Source: PALSA-1336 sp964592725 (lineage in GTDB: Bacteria; Patescibacteriota; Doudnabacteria; UBA920). Taken from it: 21,931 nucleotides of DNA. Below, piece after piece: positions 19,318 through 21,931 of the stretch (position 1 is its first letter; every line of letters starts with the position of its first letter). Below the pieces are notes generated by a model that saw only the letters and a program-made list of their open reading frames with translations, had not been told where the DNA came from and searched no databases. The stretch covers positions 1 to 21,931 of the forward strand of contig CAZQFQ010000021.1 in NCBI GenBank assembly GCA_964592725.1, written 5' to 3'. Position numbers and translations under genes: made by a program.

Positions 19318-20568
19318 ATGAACTACCCAAACATTCAAGCCGAAGACTTGGCAGTTTACGAAATTATTAAGCGCGAGGAGCAGAGGCAAAAAGAGGGGAT
19401 AGAACTCATCGCCAGCGAAAATTATGTTTCAAGGGCAGTGCTGGAAGCCATGGGTTCCGTCTTAACAAACAAATATTCCGAGGGTTACCCTGGTAAAAGA
19501 TATTATGGGGGCAATGAGGTTATTGACCAGGCGGAAACTTTGGCAGTCAATCGCGCCAAGAAACTTTTTGATGCCGAACACGTTAATGTCCAGCCGCTTT
19601 CCGGCTCGCCCGCTAACTTGGCGGTTTATATGGGTTTGTTAAATCCCGGTGATAAAGTCCTCGGTTTTTCTTTGGATCAGGGCGGGCATTTGTCGCACGG
19701 GCATCCTTTAAATTTTTCCGGTAAACTTTACACTATAATTCCGTATTTTGCCAAAAAAGGCACGGAAATTATAGATATGGATGAAGTCGAAGAAATTGCA
19801 ATGCGCGAAAAACCAAAAATGATTTTAGCGGGTTTTTCCGCCTACAGCCGGGATTTGGACTGGAAAAGATTCCGTGAAATTTCCGATAAAGTCGGCGCGT
19901 TTTTGTTTGCCGACATTGCCCACATTGCGGGTTTAATCGCCGGCAAGCAATTGGAAAATCCTGTACCGATTTGCGACGTGGTTTCCACCACCACCCACAA
20001 AACTTTGCGCGGCCCTCGCGGGGCTATGATAATGTGCAAGGAAAAATTCGCTTCCGCGATTGACAAAGCCGTTTTCCCCGGCGTTCAAGGCGGCCCGCAT
20101 GACCACATTAACGCGGCCAAAGCCATTGCTTACGGTGAAGCCTTAAAGCCGGAGTTTGCCAATTATGCCAAACAAATAATAAAAAACGCGCAGGCATTAT
20201 CATCGGCATTACAAAGCAGGGGATATCGCATAGTTTCCGGCGGCACGGATAACCATTTGATGCTGGTAGATTTATTCGGCAGTAAGCAAATTACCGGCAA
20301 GGAAGCTGAAAAAACTTTGGAGCACGTGGGCATTTCTATCAACAAAAATATGATTCCTTTTGACCCGCGCAAGCCAATGGATCCTTCGGGGATTAGGTTA
20401 GGCACGCCGGCGCTTACGACCCGCGGATGTATGGAAGTTGATATGGAAACCGTTGCTGAATTGATGGATGCTGCTTTAATGAGCCGCACCGATGAAAACA
20501 AGTTATCCAAAATTCACGGACAAGTCAAAGAATTTTCCCTAAAGTTCCCGGTTCCTGGAATTGAATAA
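19318..20568 (+). CDS. glyA: Serine hydroxymethyltransferase
   Basis: PLP enzyme that converts serine plus tetrahydrofolate to glycine plus methylene-THF, the main one-carbon source. The 416 residues have the normal length. Signatures: LIASENYVS near residue 31, NKYSEGYPGKRYYGG (about 51-65), QPLSGSPANLAVY, and the PLP lysine K228 in STTTHKTLRGPRGAMI. The SHMT C-terminal part ends at about LKFPVPG. A weak promoter is possible: TTGACT (19278-19283) with TATTAA (19302-19307), eighteen bases apart, which would put the RNA start close to the ATG. The gene is followed by a near-perfect palindrome. Confidence 0.97.
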   Translation: MNYPNIQAEDLAVYEIIKREEQRQKEGIELIASENYVSRAVLEAMGSVLTNKYSEGYPGKRYYGGNEVIDQAETLAVNRAKKLFDAEHVNVQPLSGSPANLAVYMGLLNPGDKVLGFSLDQGGHLSHGHPLNFSGKLYTIIPYFAKKGTEIIDMDEVEEIAMREKPKMILAGFSAYSRDLDWKRFREISDKVGAFLFADIAHIAGLIAGKQLENPVPICDVVSTTTHKTLRGPRGAMIMCKEKFASAIDKAVFPGVQGGPHDHINAAKAIAYGEALKPEFANYAKQIIKNAQALSSALQSRGYRIVSGGTDNHLMLVDLFGSKQITGKEAEKTLEHVGISINKNMIPFDPRKPMDPSGIRLGTPALTTRGCMEVDMETVAELMDAALMSRTDENKLSKIHGQVKEFSLKFPVPGIE

Positions 20569-20578
20569 AATAACGTAA

Positions 20579-20614
20579 TACTCGCTAAAACCACGGCCGC
20601 GGTTTTAGCGAGTA
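20579..20614. repeat. 36-bp near-perfect palindrome after glyA
   Basis: The left arm TACTCGCTAAAACCACGG and the right arm are complementary except for one A/C pair (20593, 20600). It lies ten bases after the glyA stop and nine bases before the next start, like the palindromes at 12174 and 13222. Confidence 0.88.
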
Positions 20615-20623
20615 AGTTAAATT

Positions 20624-21235
20624 ATGCTTATTGATATTGTTATTTTGCCCCCTGAATCAATAAGGGCGAAGGTTGGTAAAAAAATTAGCTTCGTAGCAAA
20701 AAATTATCCCCACAATTACGTCGTGGATAATATTAAGCTGATTCCGCATTTAAGTTTGTTCCATTTAAGGATTTTAAAATCAAAGTTAGACAAGCTGGAG
20801 CAAATGGTAGAAACGGTCGTTGGAAAATATAAATCATTCCAATTAAAGTCCGTTGGTTTTGTCAAATACGATAAAGATTTAGTTTTGCAATTTAGGATTT
20901 CGAAGCCGGCCACCCTTTCTAAATTAAACAGAGATATTATCCAAAGGTGTCATAAGTTTAGGACAGGAGAGTTATTATCGTGGTACAAAGATTATCCTTT
21001 TCCAAGGTTAGACAAGCTATATATAAAAAAGTACGGCTCCTATTGGTCTACAGGCAAGAATTTTGACCCACATTTTACTATGGTTAAATATAAGTTCGTT
21101 GATGATGGATCGAGGATGACTAAGAAGATGGGTAATTTTGGTTTTAAATTTTTGGCTGACACCGTCGCTGTGTGCGAGATAAATAAGCACGGGCAAGTAA
21201 TAAAAATTTTAAAAAAATTTAAACTTAAAGCTTAA
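20624..21235 (+). CDS. 2H phosphoesterase superfamily protein (LigT/2'-5' RNA ligase-like)
   Basis: A 203-residue soluble protein with the two HxS/T motifs that define the 2H phosphoesterase fold: HLS at 42-44 (LIPHLSLFHL) and HFT at 150-152 (FDPHFTMVKY). The spacing of about 108 residues is typical. Members act on 2'-5' or cyclic phosphodiester bonds in RNA or small nucleotides, but this branch has no known substrate. The protein is lysine-rich (pI high), consistent with nucleic-acid contact. It ends just before the hairpin at 21238. Confidence 0.78.
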   Translation: MLIDIVILPPESIRAKVGKKISFVAKNYPHNYVVDNIKLIPHLSLFHLRILKSKLDKLEQMVETVVGKYKSFQLKSVGFVKYDKDLVLQFRISKPATLSKLNRDIIQRCHKFRTGELLSWYKDYPFPRLDKLYIKKYGSYWSTGKNFDPHFTMVKYKFVDDGSRMTKKMGNFGFKFLADTVAVCEINKHGQVIKILKKFKLKA

Positions 21236-21237
21236 AA

Positions 21238-21262
21238 CTCCCATACTACTTTCGTATGGGAG
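21238..21262 (+). terminator. Hairpin after the 2H phosphoesterase gene (weak terminator candidate)
   Basis: CTCCCATAC (21238-21246) pairs with GTATGGGAG (21254-21262) over a seven-base loop, two bases after the stop codon. No T-run follows (ATACTATCTCGG), so termination is uncertain; it may simply be another palindromic element. Confidence 0.45.
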
Positions 21263-21291
21263 ATACTATCTCGGTTGTATCATAATCACAG

Positions 21292-21816
21292 ATGGATTCG
21301 GATTTTTATTTTAGACAACAAAAATTGCTGGCTGGCCGTAAATGGTACCGGCGGTTTTGGGAATTATGGGGGCTGTATGGGGTGGCGGTTTATTTTTTGA
21401 TAGGCGCGGTTTTTTTATTTTGGACCGGGGGTTGGAAAATAGTTTTGTTGGCCGGGTTTTCGGGGATAGTTGCCCGCTACCTGGTTTGTGAATTAATCAT
21501 CCGATTTTACAAAAAACCTCACCCTTACCAAAGCTTGAATTTTAACGTTCCGACATCATGGTTGTTTTCCCGTCAGGATAAAAGAAGTGATGCGTTTCCG
21601 TCACAACATACTACAACAGCCGCGGCAATTGCCGTCGTGTTTTGGCTGTTTAGTCCAGTTTGGGGCGCCGTGGCAATGGCCGCGGCCATAATTATTGGCA
21701 TAGCCAGAATTATTTTGGGTTATCACGATATTTGGGATGTGGTCGGCGGTTTATTTATCGGAATGTTATCCGGTATTGTTTTAGTTTATTGCCTGTTTTT
21801 GGTTTTTTCCAGATAA
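21292..21816 (+). CDS. PAP2-family membrane phosphatase
   Basis: A 174-residue integral membrane phosphatase of the PAP2/undecaprenyl-diphosphatase fold. The three catalytic motifs are recognisable: motif 1 as IIRFYKKPHPYQ (divergent KX6RP), motif 2 as FPSQHTTTAAA (PSGH with Gln for Gly), and motif 3 as ARIILGYHDIWDVVGG (SRX5HX3D with Ala for Ser). About five hydrophobic helices surround these. A likely job is removing a phosphate from a lipid phosphate or undecaprenyl diphosphate at the membrane, but substrate is not set by the sequence. It ends at a bidirectional terminator shared with the convergent tRNA gene. Confidence 0.87.
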   Translation: MDSDFYFRQQKLLAGRKWYRRFWELWGLYGVAVYFLIGAVFLFWTGGWKIVLLAGFSGIVARYLVCELIIRFYKKPHPYQSLNFNVPTSWLFSRQDKRSDAFPSQHTTTAAAIAVVFWLFSPVWGAVAMAAAIIIGIARIILGYHDIWDVVGGLFIGMLSGIVLVYCLFLVFSR

Positions 21817-21817
21817 C

Positions 21818-21846
21818 AAAAAACTCCAAAGCGCTTGGAGTTTTTT
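21818..21846. terminator. Bidirectional terminator between the PAP2 gene and tRNA-Leu
   Basis: AAAAAACTCCAA (21818-21829) pairs perfectly with TTGGAGTTTTTT (21835-21846) over an AGCGC loop. T-runs exist on both strands. The last base overlaps the encoded CCA end of the tRNA. Confidence 0.93.
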
Positions 21847-21929
21847 GGTGGCCGAGGAGGGAGTCGAACCCTCATGCCGTTAAGCGAACGATTTTGAGTC
21901 GTTTGTGTCTGCCATTCCACCACTCGGCC
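21846..21929 (-). tRNA. tRNA-Leu (anticodon CAA), CCA encoded
   Basis: On the minus strand the acceptor GGCCGAG pairs with CTCGGCC (7 bp), discriminator A, encoded CCA at 21846-21848. The D stem GTG/CAC, the anticodon stem AACGA/TCGTT around loop CTCAAAA (anticodon CAA, decoding UUG), a 13-base class II variable arm, and the T stem GAGGG/CCCTC with TTCGACT loop are all present. It is complete within the window, two bases from the edge. Confidence 0.96.
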
Positions 21930-21931
21930 GA

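Noticed and set aside
19478..19494. GAGGGTTACCCTGG inside glyA, resembling the CGAGGGTTACCCTCG palindrome of leuS and the M16 spacer
   Set aside because: It encodes SEGYPGK, an invariant SHMT motif, so the likeness is due to conserved coding sequence and not an inserted element.

Overview
This window looks like ordinary chromosome from an uncultured, small-genome bacterium, most likely a member of the Patescibacteria (Candidate Phyla Radiation, Parcubacteria-like). That placement is an inference. It rests on very short intergenic gaps, an unrelated mix of housekeeping genes rather than classical operons, many small uncharacterised helical proteins, few Shine-Dalgarno sequences, and compact single-chain glycyl-, methionyl- and leucyl-tRNA synthetases. 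TGA serves as a stop codon (gene ending at 1488) and no long gene contains an in-frame TGA, so the genetic code is standard (table 11), not the Gly-TGA code of Gracilibacteria/SR1.

Layout. Positions 1-4522 hold the 3' part of glycyl-tRNA synthetase, three small unknown proteins, an M24 aminopeptidase and an M16 zinc protease. Positions 4606-7678 hold a NUDIX hydrolase, then a cyclopropane-fatty-acid-synthase homologue (cfa) next to an FAD-dependent oxidoreductase; together these suggest a membrane-lipid methylation cassette. Positions 7706-10485 hold endonuclease IV, two tiny genes, an AI-2E-family membrane protein and a small unknown gene. Positions 10662-16276 hold metG, tatD and a leuS of 1003 residues. 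Positions 16321-21816 hold a lone minus-strand small gene, tsaC, an MFS transporter, a membrane-anchored methyltransferase-like protein, glyA, a 2H phosphoesterase and a PAP2 phosphatase. The window ends with a complete tRNA-Leu(CAA) on the minus strand.

Two things stand out. First, the leucyl-tRNA synthetase carries a complete RBBP9/YdeN-type serine hydrolase (Ser-Asp-His triad present) inserted in frame where the CP1 editing domain joins the body. The left junction of the insert is a 27-bp piece that resembles a dispersed repeat also found between genes in this window. Second, six conserved genes (M24 peptidase, nfo, metG, tatD, leuS, tsaC) each contain short palindromic or stem-loop DNA inserted in frame at places that keep the catalytic residues intact. 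Related or similarly built palindromes lie between genes. This chromosome therefore appears to be colonised by several families of small palindromic elements that tolerate insertion into coding sequence. Transcription end points are visible as four clear hairpin terminators, two of them bidirectional.
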